From Salegentibacter sp. 24 (GTDB taxonomy: Bacteria; Bacteroidota; Bacteroidia; Flavobacteriales; Flavobacteriaceae), in NCBI RefSeq assembly GCF_004362395.1, contig NZ_SNWE01000018.1, positions 20,665 to 84,664 of the forward strand: DNA of 64,000 nt. Reading direction: 5' to 3'. Below are positions 9,920-20,357 of the stretch, in pieces; position 1 is the stretch's first letter, and the number at the start of each line of letters is the position of its first letter. A model generated the notes under the pieces. It searched no databases, was not told the origin of the DNA, and saw only the letters and a list, made by a program, of their open reading frames with translations. The translations under genes were made by a program, and so were the position numbers.

Positions 9920-10760
9920 TTTTAATTGCATCTTTTGTAATATCTTTTTCAAGTTCTTTTATTAGGTCAAGCTTTTGCTTGTTAAGCAAAATCTTTTCTA
10001 TTGTTGGCTTAGCATACTCAAAGGGAGCATCCTCCCCACGTTCCAACACATCTTTTACATAGATCAAATATACACCTAATGAATCTTCTACCTGAAGAAA
10101 ATTAGATTTGTTTAAAAGCTCCTCTCTATGATCCGCAGTTAAAGCAGGTATCTTATCGTAAACTGTTTTTAATTTTACCCAAACAGAATCATTTAAAGCA
10201 TAACTTTTAAACTGAAGTGAAAGTTTGTTCAGCTCCTGTTTATCCTTCCTTTTATAGCGGGTCAGGTAAGATTTCACTTCCTTTAAATTCGTATTACCTT
10301 CTAACAAGTTTACATACCTCAATTTCAGCAGATCTTCAGTAAGTTTGAAATTCCCTTTATTTTCTTCAAAATAGCCCTTCATTTCTTCCATTGGAATGGT
10401 ACTATCCAATTTTCTACTCACTACAGCATCTTTGTAAGCACTAGTATAAAGCTCGTTTTTATAATTCTCAATTAAATCTCTGAATTCTCGCTGCTGACTT
10501 TCGGGGAGGTTTAGCTGTGCCCTATCTATAAGCAGTTGCTGGGTAGCCCATCGGGTAATATAATTAGAGACTATAATCGCACTATCAGTTTTAGAGGTAT
10601 TTTCGTTTATTAAAGCATTAATATCTTCCTCATATAAATAAGATTCATTAACTCTTACCAGAATTTTACGGTCTTCCTCTTTCTCAAAGTAAGAACATCC
10701 TGCCAGCAAAAAAAAAGCAGGCAAAAAACATATAAATAAAAGTGACACCTTCAAATTCAT
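9894..10760 (-). CDS. PPIase-like (SurA N-domain type) lipoprotein
   Basis: Predicted lipoprotein: hydrophobic leader followed by lipobox LAGC near residue 21. The 288-residue mature part resembles the helical chaperone region of SurA/PpiD proteins (VNESYLYEEDINAL near the start), and no complete parvulin active site is obvious. It overlaps the start of the two-domain PPIase, so the pair is co-translated and probably acts together in periplasmic folding. This is the first gene of the operon seen here. Catalytic activity is doubtful; a holdase role is inferred. Confidence 0.75.
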   Translation of the reverse strand: MNLKVSLLFICFLPAFFLLAGCSYFEKEEDRKILVRVNESYLYEEDINALINENTSKTDSAIIVSNYITRWATQQLLIDRAQLNLPESQQREFRDLIENYKNELYTSAYKDAVVSRKLDSTIPMEEMKGYFEENKGNFKLTEDLLKLRYVNLLEGNTNLKEVKSYLTRYKRKDKQELNKLSLQFKSYALNDSVWVKLKTVYDKIPALTADHREELLNKSNFLQVEDSLGVYLIYVKDVLERGEDAPFEYAKPTIEKILLNKQKLDLIKELEKDITKDAIKNEQFEIYN

Positions 10761-10990
10761 TGGTTATTGACACAGCAATTTACATACCATTTTCAAATGA
10801 ATAACAGCCTTTAGTTTGCGCGTGAACAAAAATAAGAATTCATTTAGGTTCTACAAGCTTATGTTTAAACGATTACAGGTAGTTAAAATTATAATTATCG
10901 GTTTAGTTGTTTTAAATATCTTAAATGTGTTTCTTTTTAATTCTTTAAGCAGAATTTAAAAGTTAACTTTTCACTGAATTAAAAATTTTA

Positions 10991-11449
10991 ATGATGAAAT
11001 ATACTACTGAGATAAAAATAGCAAAGCCCAGAAAAGAAATTGTTGAAGCATTCAAAAATCCAGATAATATGAAGCACTGGCAACGCGGTTTTATTTCTAT
11101 GACCCCCATCAGTGGAAATTTAGGAGAAGAAGGTTCTAAAAATATGTTGCAATACAAGATGGGAAAACGTGAAATTGAAATGGAAGAAACCATTATTAAA
11201 AATGATCTACCAAATCAATTTCACGCCAATTATAAAGCCAAAGGGGTTTATAATATTCAGGAGAACTTTTTTGAAAAAACACCTGAAGACCAAACCCTGT
11301 GGATCTCCCATAATGAATTTAGGTTTAACGGGTTTATGAAATTAATGGGTATTCTTATGCCAGGAGCCTTTAGAAAACAATCATACCAATACATGATGGA
11401 TTTTAAAGCATTTGTAGAAAAAGGTCATAGTGTTTTAAAAGAAAAATAG
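10991..11449 (+). CDS. SRPBCC-family protein (polyketide cyclase/START-like)
   Basis: The 152-residue protein fits the SRPBCC (Bet v 1-like) fold. It starts with a beta strand leading into IAKPRKEIVEAFKNPDNMKHW, the usual opening of this family. Such proteins bind hydrophobic ligands or lipids; the ligand is unknown. Two adjacent ATGs (10991 and 10994) are possible starts. It appears to be a single-gene unit ahead of the OmpH-like gene. Confidence 0.75.
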   Translation: MMKYTTEIKIAKPRKEIVEAFKNPDNMKHWQRGFISMTPISGNLGEEGSKNMLQYKMGKREIEMEETIIKNDLPNQFHANYKAKGVYNIQENFFEKTPEDQTLWISHNEFRFNGFMKLMGILMPGAFRKQSYQYMMDFKAFVEKGHSVLKEK

Positions 11450-11487
11450 TTTTAAGAAATTTAGTATGAATAATTAAAAGCTGCTAT

Positions 11488-11495
11488 TATATTTG
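11488..11495 (+). promoter_or_regulatory. Candidate -7 box of the OmpH-like gene
   Basis: TATATTTG fits the TAnnTTTG consensus and lies 17 bases before the ATG at 11513, implying a very short leader. No clear -33 element was identified. Confidence 0.4.
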
Positions 11496-11512
11496 CCAAA
11501 AACTATATTATT

Positions 11513-12043
11513 ATGATACGAAGCAGTTTATTGATTGTCTTTTTATGTTTTAGCGTTTTTGCAAACGCACAAACCAAAGTAGGAACCATAGACACTGACT
11601 ATATCCTTGCCCAGATGCCTGAAATGGAAGAAGTCAATGAAGGATTGAAGGCCTACGACAAACAATTACAAGAGGATTTCCAGGATAACATAAAAAAATA
11701 TGATACGCTTGTAAAGAGCTACCAGGCCGATGCTGAAATTCTTTCTGATAGCGTTCGCCAGGAAAGGGAATCTAAAATAATAGAACTGGAGAACTTAATT
11801 AAACAATTTAGACAGCGAGCTCAGGTTATGATGCAGTTGCGCAGAAATGAACTTACCAATCCGCTTTATGATAAAATTGACGCCGCCATGCGAGAAGTCA
11901 TTATAGAAGAAGGTTACACTCAAATCCTTCACGCCGGAGGAAACAGTCTTGCCTTTTCAGCTGAAGAATATGACATCACCCAAAAAGTCATGGATAAAAT
12001 GGGAATTAAAGCATCCACACCTGTAACGACTGAAGATAATTAA
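11513..12043 (+). CDS. OmpH/Skp-family periplasmic chaperone
   Basis: Periplasmic holdase of the Skp/OmpH family that keeps outer-membrane proteins soluble. A signal peptide ending AQTK precedes the family opening KVGTIDTDYILAQMPEM. The middle is highly charged and helical (about residues 45-115), as expected for the long coiled-coil tentacles of Skp. Length 176 is normal. Bacteroidota often carry two such genes next to bamA; here it is alone and ends at a bidirectional terminator shared with guaB. Confidence 0.88.
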   Translation: MIRSSLLIVFLCFSVFANAQTKVGTIDTDYILAQMPEMEEVNEGLKAYDKQLQEDFQDNIKKYDTLVKSYQADAEILSDSVRQERESKIIELENLIKQFRQRAQVMMQLRRNELTNPLYDKIDAAMREVIIEEGYTQILHAGGNSLAFSAEEYDITQKVMDKMGIKASTPVTTEDN

Positions 12044-12065
12044 AATTATAGCTTTTAAGCACAAA

Positions 12066-12106
12066 GAAAAGCCCTCCTGGATTTTAAAATTCAGGAGGGC
12101 TTTCTT
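12066..12106. terminator. Bidirectional terminator between OmpH-like gene and guaB
   Basis: Arms AAAAGCCCTCCTG and CAGGAGGGCTTT enclose an AT-rich loop, with T-runs on the right and A-runs on the left. It sits between two convergent genes and would serve both. Confidence 0.85.
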
Positions 12107-12125
12107 TATTTATTAAGATAATAAA

Positions 12126-13670
<1,545 letters not shown>

Positions 13671-13691
13671 TCAGAAATTTAAATTTGAGGA

Positions 13692-14555
13692 TTAATGATA
13701 AGCATTAAAAATTTTGGAAGCTTCATTATAGGCCGACTCAAAACTGGTCATTTTAATATTGGAGTCTGCTTTTTTTGAATTAAAGTAGGAAATCATTTTT
13801 TCTGTAGGCATATTCCCTGTTAATTCATCTTTAGCCATCGGGCAACCCCCAAAGCCCTGAATTGCCCCATCGAACCTACGGCATCCGGCCTGGTAGGCAG
13901 CGTGAATTTTCTCATGCCACCTGGTAGGCGTGGTATGAAGATGGGCTCCGAATTCTATTTCCGGATATTTTGGAATTAAATTTGAAAATAAATATTCAAT
14001 AATATCTGGAGTGGAACTTCCAATAGTATCAGATAAAGAGAGGATTTTCACTCCCATAGCCGAAAGCTTTTCAGTCCATTTCCCTACAATATCTACATCC
14101 CACGGATCGCCGTAGGGATTTCCAAAACCCATCGAAAGATAAGCCACAACTTTTTTGTTAGACTTTTCGGCAATTTCAAGGATCTCCCTTAAAATATCTA
14201 CCGATTGAGCAATAGTTTTGTGGGTGTTTCGCATCTGAAAATTTTCAGAAATAGAAAAAGGGTAGCCCAGATAATCAATTTCCTCGTGTACCGAGGCGTC
14301 CTGCGCACCCCTTGTATTGGCCACGATAGCCAGCAATTTACTTTTGGTAGCAGAAAGATCTAATTTGGACAAAACTTCAGCCGAATCGGCCATCTGTGGA
14401 ATCGCCTTTGGGGAAACAAAACTTCCAAAATCTATAGTATCAAAGCCGCAGCGCAACAAAGCCTGAATATACTGCACTTTTTGGTCAGTAGGAATAAAGG
14501 TTTTAATGCCCTGCATTGCGTCTCTGGGACATTCAATAAGCTTGATTTTATCCAT
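13692..14555 (-). CDS. Hydroxymethylglutaryl-CoA lyase
   Basis: Cleaves HMG-CoA to acetoacetate and acetyl-CoA, the final step of leucine catabolism. The 287-residue TIM barrel opens with IKLIECPRDAMQG, bearing the Arg-Asp pair of the HMG-CoA lyase/DRE-TIM family, and ends with the catalytic cysteine loop GFGGCPMAKDELTGNMPTE. The metal ligands HLHTT (in GAHLHTTPTRWHEK) are present. A leucine-type dehydrogenase about 6 kb away could feed the same pathway. A TATCTTTG box at 14561-14568 lies only five bases before the ATG, which would make the message almost leaderless. Confidence 0.9.
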   Translation of the reverse strand: MDKIKLIECPRDAMQGIKTFIPTDQKVQYIQALLRCGFDTIDFGSFVSPKAIPQMADSAEVLSKLDLSATKSKLLAIVANTRGAQDASVHEEIDYLGYPFSISENFQMRNTHKTIAQSVDILREILEIAEKSNKKVVAYLSMGFGNPYGDPWDVDIVGKWTEKLSAMGVKILSLSDTIGSSTPDIIEYLFSNLIPKYPEIEFGAHLHTTPTRWHEKIHAAYQAGCRRFDGAIQGFGGCPMAKDELTGNMPTEKMISYFNSKKADSNIKMTSFESAYNEASKIFNAYH

Positions 14556-14560
14556 ATCTC

Positions 14561-14568
14561 CAAAGATA
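14561..14568 (-). promoter_or_regulatory. Candidate HMG-CoA lyase -7 box (near-leaderless)
   Basis: TATCTTTG on the minus strand fits TAnnTTTG. It ends five bases before the ATG, so a transcript from it would begin at or next to the start codon. It may be coincidental. Confidence 0.3.
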
Positions 14569-14679
14569 GTATTTTAAGGATTATTTAAAAACGGATAAGA
14601 ATTAATTCATTTTATTTAACTGAAAGCTTCATAAAAGCTATTGTACTAAGTTTCTAACAAGAAAAAAGTAATTCAAACC

Positions 14680-15294
14680 TCAAATTAGTATAAAGACCGC
14701 GATTCCCACAAAAACCACGATTTGCAAGTATTTTAAAATTACCCCAGAAAGTTCGTGTTCTTTAAGGTAAGTTGAAATCTTCCCGGCCAGCAAAGCTACG
14801 CTGCCAAATATTATTATGGTTAAAATCATAAAGATCGTTCCCAGGGTATAAAACTGTATAAGGGTATTTCTGTTTGGCTCCCATAGAAAGCCAGGAAAGA
14901 AAGCCAGAAAAAATATCGTAACCTTCGGGTTCAGGACATTCATTATAAAGCCCTGCTTAAACAGGGAGAAAAGAGATTTTTCTTTTATTCCATCGGCAGA
15001 ATAAGCGATTTCTGGGTTGCTTTTATAAACCTGAAATGCAAGGTATAAAAGGTATACCGCTCCGAATAGTTTGATTATAAAAAATAATATATCTGAGCTC
15101 TTAATTATTGCTGAAACCCCAAAAGCTACAAGACTGGTATGAACTATAATCCCAGAGGCAAGTCCCAAAGCAGTAACAAAACCGTGTTTCTTTCCATTAG
15201 CCATTCCCTGCACCATCACATATACAATATCAGGCCCGGGTGAAATAGTAAGAATTACCGACGCGGTTAAAAAAGGAATTAGTTGTTCTAACAA
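14680..15294 (-). CDS. LysE-family amino-acid exporter
   Basis: Inner-membrane protein of the LysE/RhtB family, which export amino acids or related metabolites by proton exchange. The 204 residues contain about six hydrophobic segments and the family hallmark SPGPDIVYVMVQGMANG near residue 18. The conserved LNPKVTIFFLAFFPGF block is at about residue 115. It is a stand-alone gene. The substrate cannot be predicted from sequence. Confidence 0.88.
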   Translation of the reverse strand: MLEQLIPFLTASVILTISPGPDIVYVMVQGMANGKKHGFVTALGLASGIIVHTSLVAFGVSAIIKSSDILFFIIKLFGAVYLLYLAFQVYKSNPEIAYSADGIKEKSLFSLFKQGFIMNVLNPKVTIFFLAFFPGFLWEPNRNTLIQFYTLGTIFMILTIIIFGSVALLAGKISTYLKEHELSGVILKYLQIVVFVGIAVFILI

Positions 15295-15363
15295 AATTTA
15301 TATTCTTTCCGATTTTTTATTTAAAGCCAAATAATAGACTATAGTAAATCTGGATCATCTGTC

Positions 15364-16386
15364 CTATGCTTCTTTGGTTAAAATGGCGCGGTTAATCTTC
15401 TTTATCAACCCCGGACCCTCATAAATAAATCCGGTGTAAAGCTGAATTAAACTAGCACCAGCTTCGAGTTTTTCCAAAGCATCTTCAGCAGAATGAATTC
15501 CGCCAACGCCAATAATAGGAAAAGCTTTATTACTTTTTTCAGAAAGAAATCGGATCACTTCTGTAGCACGATTTTTAAGCGGTTTTCCGCTTAGCCCACC
15601 TGTTTCGTTCTTATGTTCAGATGTTAAGCCTTCCCGCGAAATAGTGGTATTTGTGGCAATTACTCCTGCTATATTTGTTTCTTTTACAATATCAATAATG
15701 TCCATAAGCTGGGCATCAGTAAGATCAGGTGCGATTTTTAATAAAATCGGTTTCTGCTTTGGCTTTTCAGCATTTAAGTTTTGTAGGGTTTTCAACAAAT
15801 TGGTAAGGGGCGCTTTATCCTGTAATTCCCTTAAATTTGGCGTATTGGGCGAACTAACATTTACCACAAAATAATCTACAAAATCATATAAAGCATTAAA
15901 ACAAATGGTATAATCCTCTACCGCTTTCTCATTTGGTGTCGCTTTGTTTTTCCCAATATTCCCACCAACCAAAACATTCCTGTTTCTCTTGAGTCTTTCA
16001 ACTGCTGCCTCTACCCCATCGTTATTAAAACCCATTCGGTTAATAATGGCATTATCCTCTTTTAACCTGAAAAGTCGCTTTTTCTCATTTCCGGGTTGTG
16101 GTTTTGGGGTTAGGGTTCCTATTTCAATAAAACCGAACCCGAGATCGGATAATTCCTGAAAAAGCTTGGCATCCTTATCAAAGCCCGCCGCCAAACCCAC
16201 TGGGTTTTTAAATCTCAAACCAAATACTTCACGGGCTAACCTTGGATCTTCCACCTGAAATTTATTTTTCATAAACTTCTTAAAAGCACTGGTTTTTCCG
16301 ATTTTTTTTAAGGTTTTGAAGGTGAAATGATGCACCCATTCCGGGTCAAACCGAAATAATAAGGGACGAAGCGTAGATTTGTACAT
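15364..16386 (-). CDS. pyrD: Dihydroorotate dehydrogenase (quinone), class 2
   Basis: FMN enzyme of pyrimidine synthesis that passes electrons from dihydroorotate to the quinone pool. The N-terminal membrane-associating helices ([18 protein letters not shown]) identify class 2. The barrel shows [10 protein letters not shown], the catalytic-loop region [14 protein letters not shown] with the class 2 serine, and the FMN-phosphate region [12 protein letters not shown] start at 16386 (MYKSTLRP) because the ATG at 16404 lies within a candidate -7 box. Divergent from pepT. Confidence 0.94.
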   Translation of the reverse strand: MYKSTLRPLLFRFDPEWVHHFTFKTLKKIGKTSAFKKFMKNKFQVEDPRLAREVFGLRFKNPVGLAAGFDKDAKLFQELSDLGFGFIEIGTLTPKPQPGNEKKRLFRLKEDNAIINRMGFNNDGVEAAVERLKRNRNVLVGGNIGKNKATPNEKAVEDYTICFNALYDFVDYFVVNVSSPNTPNLRELQDKAPLTNLLKTLQNLNAEKPKQKPILLKIAPDLTDAQLMDIIDIVKETNIAGVIATNTTISREGLTSEHKNETGGLSGKPLKNRATEVIRFLSEKSNKAFPIIGVGGIHSAEDALEKLEAGASLIQLYTGFIYEGPGLIKKINRAILTKEA

Positions 16387-16401
16387 AATAGTTGGTTTGT
16401 G

Positions 16402-16409
16402 CAAAAATA
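16402..16409 (-). promoter_or_regulatory. Candidate pyrD -7 box
   Basis: TATTTTTG on the minus strand fits TAnnTTTG and lies 16 bases upstream of the preferred pyrD start. It overlaps the longer alternative start at 16404. Confidence 0.4.
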
Positions 16410-16496
16410 GGAGAAATCATAAAAATCAAGCAGTAAATCTTAAAAGGTTTTGAGCCTGAAATACGAATGTTTAATTTTGAATCAAATTCCTAACCA

Positions 16497-17738
16497 ATGA
16501 TCAATAAACAGCGTATCATAGATCGCTTCATTAGCTACATAACAATAGATACCCAGAGCGATCCCGAAAGCCAAACCACACCGAGCACTAAGAAACAATG
16601 GGTCCTAGCCCGAAAATTAGCCGAAGAACTAGAGGAAATGGGAATGACCGAGGTCAGTATAGATGAGCACGCGTATGTAATGGCTACACTTCCTGCAAAT
16701 GTTCCGCATAAAGTCCCAGTTATTGGGTTTATTTCGCATTTCGATACTTCTCCCGATTTTAATGCGAGCAATATTAAACCTCAAATTATTGAGGATTATG
16801 ATGGCCTTGACATTATTTTGAACAAGGAAAAAAATATCGTTCTATCTTCTGAATACTTTGATGATTTAAAGCAATATAAAGGCCAAACTATTATCACGAC
16901 CGATGGCACCAGCTTATTAAGCGCTGATGATAAGGCCGGAATTACAGAAATAATGACGGCGATGAAATATTTGCTGGACAACCCTGATATTGCTCATGGC
17001 AAGATTCGAGTTGGATTTACCCCAGACGAGGAAATTGGTCGCGGTGCACATAAATTTGATGTTAAAAAGTTTGGCGCAGCGTGGGCCTACACAATGGATG
17101 GCAGTCAAATAGGTGAATTGGAATTTGAGAATTTCAATGCAGCGAAAGCTATTGTTAGAGTTCAGGGAAAAGCAGTACATCCAGGATACGCCAAAGATAA
17201 GATGGTGAACAGCCAATATATTGCGGTAGATTTCATCAATTCACTACCAAGATTGGAAAGTCCTGAACACACAGAAGATCGACAGGGATTTTTTCATTTA
17301 AGTGATATTAGAGGTGATGTAGAAGAAACTGTTTTGGAATATATCATTCGAGATCACGATCTAGGTCATTTTAAGGCCCGCAAAGAAATGATGCAGGACC
17401 TGGCCTCAGAGATTTGTTCCCAGTATGAAAATGATTGTATTTCTGTTGAAATTACCGATCAGTATTACAACATGAGGGAAAAAATTGAACCGGTAATGCA
17501 CATTATAGAAATTGCCGAAAATGCGATGAAAGCAGCAAATATTGAACCCCTTTTAAAACCAATTAGAGGAGGAACCGATGGAGCTCAACTGAGTTATATG
17601 GGACTACCCTGTCCTAATATTTTTGCAGGTGGACATAATTTCCACGGAAAATATGAATATGTACCAGTAGAAAGTATGCAAAAAGCCACTGAAGTGATTG
17701 TTAAAATAGCCGAACTGACTTGCGAAAAATATAAATAA
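16497..17738 (+). CDS. pepT: Peptidase T (tripeptide aminopeptidase)
   Basis: Cytoplasmic zinc aminopeptidase of family M20B that removes N-terminal residues from tripeptides. The 413 residues are the standard PepT length. The metal site is visible as the HFD motif in GFISHFDTSPD (His81, Asp83), the bridging aspartate in LSADDKAG, and the catalytic/ligand pair in FTPDEEIGRG. A C-terminal histidine ligand is in FAGGHNFHGKYE. The gene is divergent from pyrD and followed 24 bases later by a DUF1801 protein. Confidence 0.95.
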   Translation: MINKQRIIDRFISYITIDTQSDPESQTTPSTKKQWVLARKLAEELEEMGMTEVSIDEHAYVMATLPANVPHKVPVIGFISHFDTSPDFNASNIKPQIIEDYDGLDIILNKEKNIVLSSEYFDDLKQYKGQTIITTDGTSLLSADDKAGITEIMTAMKYLLDNPDIAHGKIRVGFTPDEEIGRGAHKFDVKKFGAAWAYTMDGSQIGELEFENFNAAKAIVRVQGKAVHPGYAKDKMVNSQYIAVDFINSLPRLESPEHTEDRQGFFHLSDIRGDVEETVLEYIIRDHDLGHFKARKEMMQDLASEICSQYENDCISVEITDQYYNMREKIEPVMHIIEIAENAMKAANIEPLLKPIRGGTDGAQLSYMGLPCPNIFAGGHNFHGKYEYVPVESMQKATEVIVKIAELTCEKYK

Positions 17739-17762
17739 AAAAATGCCTTTAACACTTAAGAA

Positions 17763-18356
17763 ATGGCTGTAAAATCGGTAGATCAGTATATTGAAACGCA
17801 TCCCGGATGGAAGAAAAAACTGCATAGTCTTCGAAGCATTTTAGATGGTTTTGAATTGGAAGAATGCATAAAGTGGGGGGCTCCTGTTTATACTGTAAAT
17901 GGTAAAAATATTATAGGGATCGCGGCTTTCAAGCATCATTGTGCATTTTGGTTTTTTAATGGGGCATTGTTGAAAAATAACACCGCATTGCTCCATAACG
18001 CTCAGGAAGAAAAAACCAAAGCTTTAAGACAAATACGGTTTATAAAAGATCAGCAAATAAAACCTGAAGTTCTTCGCAAATATGTATCTGAAGCTATAAA
18101 AAACCATCAGGAAGGGAAAGAGATAAAACCAGTAATTGGTAAAAAGCTAGTACTCCCTATGGAATTAAAAAAAGCAATGGAGAATGATGAAGGATTGAAA
18201 AAATCTTTTCTTCAGCTCACAAAAGGAAAACAAAGAGAATATGCCAACTATATTACTACGGCTAAACGGGAAGCTACCAAAGAGTCACGTTTGAATAAAA
18301 TAAAACCAATGATTATAACCGGCATTGGACTTCACGATAAATACAGAAACTGCTAA
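17763..18356 (+). CDS. DUF1801/YdeI-type protein
   Basis: A 197-residue protein with an N-terminal DUF1801 domain (HPGWKKKLHSLRSIL, then ECIKWGAPVYTVNGKNI) and a C-terminal YdeI/OmpD-associated region (KAMENDEGLKKSFLQLTKGKQ, then REATKESRLNKI). Family members are small cytoplasmic proteins, some linked to peptide or bacteriocin tolerance, without a defined biochemical activity. It probably shares a transcript with pepT. Confidence 0.75.
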   Translation: MAVKSVDQYIETHPGWKKKLHSLRSILDGFELEECIKWGAPVYTVNGKNIIGIAAFKHHCAFWFFNGALLKNNTALLHNAQEEKTKALRQIRFIKDQQIKPEVLRKYVSEAIKNHQEGKEIKPVIGKKLVLPMELKKAMENDEGLKKSFLQLTKGKQREYANYITTAKREATKESRLNKIKPMIITGIGLHDKYRNC

Positions 18357-18432
18357 ATGGATTACTGAAAATTATTGTTTCTATCATCAAAATCCTGAAA
18401 AATGCTAGTAAACTCTTAAATTATTTAAAAAT

Positions 18433-18465
18433 AAAATTCCCCAAGGCTTTGCCTCAGGGAATTCA
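18433..18465. terminator. Convergent terminator between DUF1801 gene and yajC
   Basis: The arms AATTCCCCAAGGC and GCCTCAGGGAATT form an imperfect stem with a TTT loop, flanked by A-rich and T-rich sequence on both sides. It lies between convergent transcription units. Confidence 0.7.
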
Positions 18466-18490
18466 AATTTTTAAGCTTAAAACAGAAAGA

Positions 18491-18817
18491 CTATTTCTTT
18501 TCTTTGATGGCTTTTGCCTTAGATTCTTTTTCTGGTTTTGCCGGTTCGTTGAGTTTTTTACTCATTTCCATAGAGATGGAAGAACGATCAAAAGTTATCT
18601 TTCCTGCTCCGGTTTCTATAATCACCGCATTATTTTTTTCGCTAAAATCAATGACTTTCCCGTGCATTCCACTTTTGGTCACCACGCGGTCACCACGCTT
18701 TAATTCGGAGGCAAAATTACGTTCCTGCTTAGCTTTTTTCATTTGTGGGCGTATCATAAAAAAATACACTACCACAAACATTAATATTATGGGGGCAAAT
18801 TGTGTTAATTGATCCAT
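18491..18817 (-). CDS. yajC: Preprotein translocase accessory subunit YajC
   Basis: Inner-membrane component that associates with SecDF in protein export. One N-terminal helix (FAPIILMFVVVYFFMIRPQMKK) is followed by the conserved cytosolic part, where FASELKRGDRVVTKSGMHG is diagnostic. Length 108 is usual. It is the last gene of the nusB-DUF1573-yajC operon, an arrangement common in this family, and lies three bases after the DUF1573 stop. Confidence 0.92.
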   Translation of the reverse strand: MDQLTQFAPIILMFVVVYFFMIRPQMKKAKQERNFASELKRGDRVVTKSGMHGKVIDFSEKNNAVIIETGAGKITFDRSSISMEMSKKLNEPAKPEKESKAKAIKEKK

Positions 18818-18820
18818 TTA

Positions 18821-19282
18821 CTAGCTAGCGTTTTCTTCGGTTTCTACAAAGGCTTTAATTCTAAGACGCTCTGTTCCGGACTCCGTATTTGCTCTAACGG
18901 TTACTGTTTTAGTCACCTGTCCATTTCCAGAACCATTGAATTTAACCAACATTTCTCCGGTTTCTCCGGGTTGAATTGGTTCCTTTGTGTAAGAAGGCAC
19001 GGTACAACCACAGGTACTTGTCGCATCTGTAATTACCAATGGTGCCTGACCTGTATTGGTAAAAGTAAAGGTATGTTCTACGTTTTTACCTTTTGGAATA
19101 TTCCCGAAATCGTGTTCCGATTCCTCGAATTCCATCTTAGGATAAACTGTTGCCTGTGCATCACGCTCTGCTGCGCTTTCTACATTTTCGGCTTTTACTT
19201 TTTCCGAGGCGTTATTATTGTCTTTACAAGATGTAAAAAGCAGTGCCCCTACTGCAGCTAACATTAAGATTCCATTTTTCAT
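18821..19282 (-). CDS. DUF1573 lipoprotein
   Basis: Predicted 153-residue lipoprotein with lipobox LFTSC around residue 19. The mature part is a DUF1573 immunoglobulin-like domain, recognised from EFEESEHDFGNIPKGKNVEHTF, then the STCGCTVPSYTKEPI block. The domain is widespread in Bacteroidota, and its cellular role is not established. It sits between nusB and yajC, almost touching the latter. Confidence 0.82.
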   Translation of the reverse strand: MKNGILMLAAVGALLFTSCKDNNNASEKVKAENVESAAERDAQATVYPKMEFEESEHDFGNIPKGKNVEHTFTFTNTGQAPLVITDATSTCGCTVPSYTKEPIQPGETGEMLVKFNGSGNGQVTKTVTVRANTESGTERLRIKAFVETEENAS

Positions 19283-19330
19283 AATTGTGAAATTTATAAT
19301 TTAATTTTTAAAATTAAGAAATTTTATTCA

Positions 19331-20275
19331 TTACATAAGGCCTCGCCCTACTTTATTTAACTTATTATCCTCTTCATATTCTTTAGACAGCTTGTCCAGT
19401 ACTCCATTGATAAAAATACTACTTTTTGGTGTGCTATATTCCTTGGCAAGCTCCAGGTATTCGTTGATGGTTACCTTCACAGGAATTGAAGAAAATTTCA
19501 AAAATTCACAGATAGCCATTTTAATAAGAATCATATCAATTTCAGCAATCCGGTCTTTATCCCAATTGGGGGTTTTCCCTAGCATCTCATTGGCCAGGAC
19601 ATCATCATTCAAATAAGTTTTTCTAAATAATTCCTTTGCGAAATCCTTATCATCTTCATTTTTGTATAGTTTTCCAAGCTTGAGGTTTTCCCTCGAAATA
19701 GGTTTTAATTTCTGAAGAAATTTTAGCACAGCAGTATTTACTAAGGGAAGATCGTCAACCCAGGTTAGTTTCGCATCTTCTAAATAATCGTAAAGCTTTT
19801 CGTTTGGCGCGATAACTTCTTTAAAAATAGCGATTAAAAACTCTTTATCTTCTTTAAAATTCGAGTCACGAGTTTCCATGTAATTTTCATAGATGTCGCT
19901 CTTTTTTATTTCTTCCCAGATAATTTGCACATATTCATCATCCCTTTTCCAGTGGGTTATTTTTCTTGATTCAAATGCATCCCGCAAACTATCATTATTT
20001 TCCAGGATATCGAAGATAGCATTGGAAACAAATTTTTTGTTCGGATCTTTATCCTCGCTGGTAGCAAGGTGTTTCTGCTGGGATTTTTCTAAAAAGTTTT
20101 CGGCCTGGCCTTTCAATTCAGCAATGAGGCTTAATTGTACCAGGAAAAGATCGTACATCTCCTCCATACTCTTAAGCAGGAATCTCTCCTCGGTTCCCAG
20201 GTTATCGTTTTGGCTTTGGTTAAAGGCGTAGAGCGATTGCATTACTTTAACCCGGATATGTCTTCTTGTCAACAT
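19331..20275 (-). CDS. nusB: Transcription antitermination factor NusB
   Basis: RNA-binding factor that forms the rRNA antitermination complex with NusE. At 314 residues it is about twice the length of the E. coli protein, as is typical in Bacteroidota, where a long N-terminal extension precedes the NusB domain. The start (RRHIRVKVMQSLYAF) and the C-terminal block EMLGKTPNWDKDRIAEIDMI, followed by IPVKVTINEYLELAKEYS, are characteristic. First gene of the nusB-DUF1573-yajC operon. Confidence 0.92.
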   Translation of the reverse strand: MLTRRHIRVKVMQSLYAFNQSQNDNLGTEERFLLKSMEEMYDLFLVQLSLIAELKGQAENFLEKSQQKHLATSEDKDPNKKFVSNAIFDILENNDSLRDAFESRKITHWKRDDEYVQIIWEEIKKSDIYENYMETRDSNFKEDKEFLIAIFKEVIAPNEKLYDYLEDAKLTWVDDLPLVNTAVLKFLQKLKPISRENLKLGKLYKNEDDKDFAKELFRKTYLNDDVLANEMLGKTPNWDKDRIAEIDMILIKMAICEFLKFSSIPVKVTINEYLELAKEYSTPKSSIFINGVLDKLSKEYEEDNKLNKVGRGLM

Positions 20276-20302
20276 AAGTGTAAAAGAACTTTTTAGAATT
20301 AG

Positions 20303-20332
20303 AAAAGGCGAAAGAACATTCCTTCGCCTTGC
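20303..20332 (-). terminator. Terminator of the leucine-type dehydrogenase gene
   Basis: The arms AAGGCGAA and TTCGCCTT form a perfect eight-base stem around a ten-base loop, followed on the minus strand by TTTTCT. It lies between the dehydrogenase stop and nusB. Confidence 0.7.
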
Positions 20333-20357
20333 AAAAATACCAAACTTTTGAAATTGA

